A stretch of DNA of 64,000 nucleotides. Source: Paenibacillus pedocola (GTDB taxonomy: Bacteria; Bacillota; Bacilli; Paenibacillales; Paenibacillaceae). Numbering within the stretch: position 1 is the stretch's first letter; each line of letters begins with the position of its first letter. A program made the translations under genes and the position numbers. Shown in pieces: positions 62,949-64,000 of the stretch. A model generated the notes under the pieces. It had not been told where the DNA came from and did no database searches. It was given only the letters and a program-made list of their open reading frames with translations. Location of the stretch: positions 3,472,001 through 3,536,000 of the forward strand of contig NZ_CP134223.1 in NCBI RefSeq assembly GCF_031599675.1, given 5' to 3'.

Positions 62949-63087
62949 GTGTGCCTATGAACTAAAATGACTTACTTGTTTACATATTTAATATTATGTT
63001 AACTTTATAATGTTTTTCCATAATCAAGAAACTTTATTGTAATCAGGAAGTCTACTTCATATGAGAAGAACTAAGGAGTTGAGCTGC

Positions 63088-64000
63088 TTGTCAAAATCCA
63101 AACTTGGTCTTACAGCAATTCTGGCCTCCGGCCTGCTTGTTTACAGTATGGCTTCTATAACAGATGCCAGATCATCAATTATCAATCCTCTGAATACCCG
63201 CTCTGCCCTTTTCGCAGCTGCAAAGGCCTCCCCATCCTCAAAACCTGCAGCCATTCAAGTGCGCTGGCAGGCAAAAGCAGACGGAGGCGGATTCAGTGCC
63301 GGGAAACAGCCCGTCTCGAACGGCGTCATCTATTATTCAGCCAACAACATCCTATACGCCAAACATATCAGCACAGGCAAACTGCTCTGGTCTTATAGAA
63401 ATGCTGCCGATCCGCAAATTGTAACGAACAACTCAGTCTTTGTCTTCGCTAACAGTGATCATTTGCTGAAAATCTCCGCCACTACCGGCAAGCTGATCTG
63501 GAAGGTTAAGGTAGCCCGGCTCCCAATGGAAGTCGGCGGGCAAGCCCGTCTGATTAACGGAAAAGTAATTTTTGCCAATGAGCGCGGAGGCATTATCGCC
63601 TACAATCCAGTCTCAGGCAAGAAGCTGTGGGAAAATCCGAATATTCCCATGTACGCTGGAAGCATCTACGGTGAATATAAAGGGGTTCTAGTCGTATCCA
63701 GCACAGTCGATAATATCCGCTCGCAATTTTATGGTTTGGACCCGGCAACAGGTAAGAAGTTATGGAGAACCGAAGGGATATATAATCTCATCTCTGCAAA
63801 TGCAGAAAATTTCGTGCTGCAGAAGCGGTCCGTGGAGCAATACAAGACAGTAACGGCCCCTGTACAGGGCCATTTGCTTACTCTGGTACAATTGGACCCT
63901 GCAACCGGAAAAATAACAGGGGAGGAAAACTATCAGCCGCTGGATGATGTCAGACGAACAGGCAGCTTCTACACGTTTATCCAAAATCCTTATATCTATG
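63088..64000 (+). CDS. PQQ-repeat beta-propeller protein (partial, 3' end outside window)
   Basis: At least 304 residues, cut by the window end. It begins with a signal-like hydrophobic segment (GLTAILASGLLVYSMA). Propeller-like PQQ/WD repeats follow: NNILYAKHISTGKLLW, DHLLKISATTGKLIW, GGIIAYNPVSGKKLW and FYGLDPATGKKLW. The TTG at 63088 has AAGGAG nine bases upstream; an in-frame ATG at 63061 is also possible. Exported propeller, probably a binding or scaffold protein. Confidence 0.85.
   Translation, partial: MSKSKLGLTAILASGLLVYSMASITDARSSIINPLNTRSALFAAAKASPSSKPAAIQVRWQAKADGGGFSAGKQPVSNGVIYYSANNILYAKHISTGKLLWSYRNAADPQIVTNNSVFVFANSDHLLKISATTGKLIWKVKVARLPMEVGGQARLINGKVIFANERGGIIAYNPVSGKKLWENPNIPMYAGSIYGEYKGVLVVSSTVDNIRSQFYGLDPATGKKLWRTEGIYNLISANAENFVLQKRSVEQYKTVTAPVQGHLLTLVQLDPATGKITGEENYQPLDDVRRTGSFYTFIQNPYIY

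Noticed and set aside
1..64000. CRISPR arrays, rRNA, tRNA, insertion sequences and prophage
   Set aside because: No regular spacer repeats, no rRNA or tRNA-like sequence, no transposase or phage structural gene was seen.

Overview
The window looks like chromosomal DNA of a spore-forming Firmicute close to Paenibacillus. GC is near 50 percent, Shine-Dalgarno sequences are strong (AGGAGG, GGAG), and TTG and GTG starts are common. It carries spore genes (gerQ, cwlJ), Firmicute-style lipoproteins, a BdbCD pair, FecCD siderophore transporters and Gram-positive riboswitches. I see about 60 protein genes, mostly on the minus strand, and no rRNA, tRNA, insertion sequence or CRISPR array.

Layout. 1-2600: a sugar ABC transporter (binding lipoprotein and two permeases, the second cut by the window edge) behind a possible CcpA site. 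2600-3036: a gene-free stretch with degenerate palindromic repeats. 3037-8143: a compact, translationally coupled trio made of a TerB_N/TerB_C protein, a BrxD-like P-loop ATPase and an Lhr/BrxHI-like DEVH helicase. It has a terminator on each side and is the best candidate for an under-described (probably DNA-processing or anti-phage) system. 8331-14733: MFS carrier, DUF1836 protein, CNNM/CBS protein, GNAT, VOC, Ktr/Trk-type K+ channel subunit and a small hypothetical. 14898-17402: tandem M29 aminopeptidases. 17597-19948: a small membrane protein, an AlkZ-like protein and a TetR/MBL operon with two palindromic operators on its promoter. 20051-24926: pstSCAB with a divergent LysR gene. 25089-29834: methyltransferase, EamA carrier, zinc alcohol dehydrogenase, and an isochorismatase/VanW/small membrane protein operon. 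30070-32775: queF-C-D-E under a preQ1-I riboswitch. 32778-35121: ZIP transporter, hypothetical, murB. 35332-40464: Fur-controlled siderophore uptake (binding protein, two FecCD permeases, ATPase, FhuF-like protein). 40585-42690: a KimA-type K+ importer under a c-di-AMP riboswitch. 42912-46109: bdbDC and an MHYT/PAS histidine kinase. 46339-49090: a second CNNM/CBS protein, gerQ and cwlJ. 49274-55266: SDR, DUF2500, a 58-residue Cys-rich protein, PPOX protein, a beta-propeller lipoprotein, an APC permease and a LysE exporter. 55413-64000: L-lactate dehydrogenase, GH113-like glycosidase, tyrosine recombinase, LysR/APC divergent pair, a broken lipoprotein gene, an alpha/beta hydrolase and a partial PQQ-repeat propeller protein.

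Themes. Several units show recognisable control: Fur boxes for iron, preQ1 for queuosine precursors, c-di-AMP for potassium (with a second K+ gene, ktr-type, at 13041), a TetR circuit, and possible cre and LysR palindromes. All functional names come from reading motifs and family resemblance. No database search was run.
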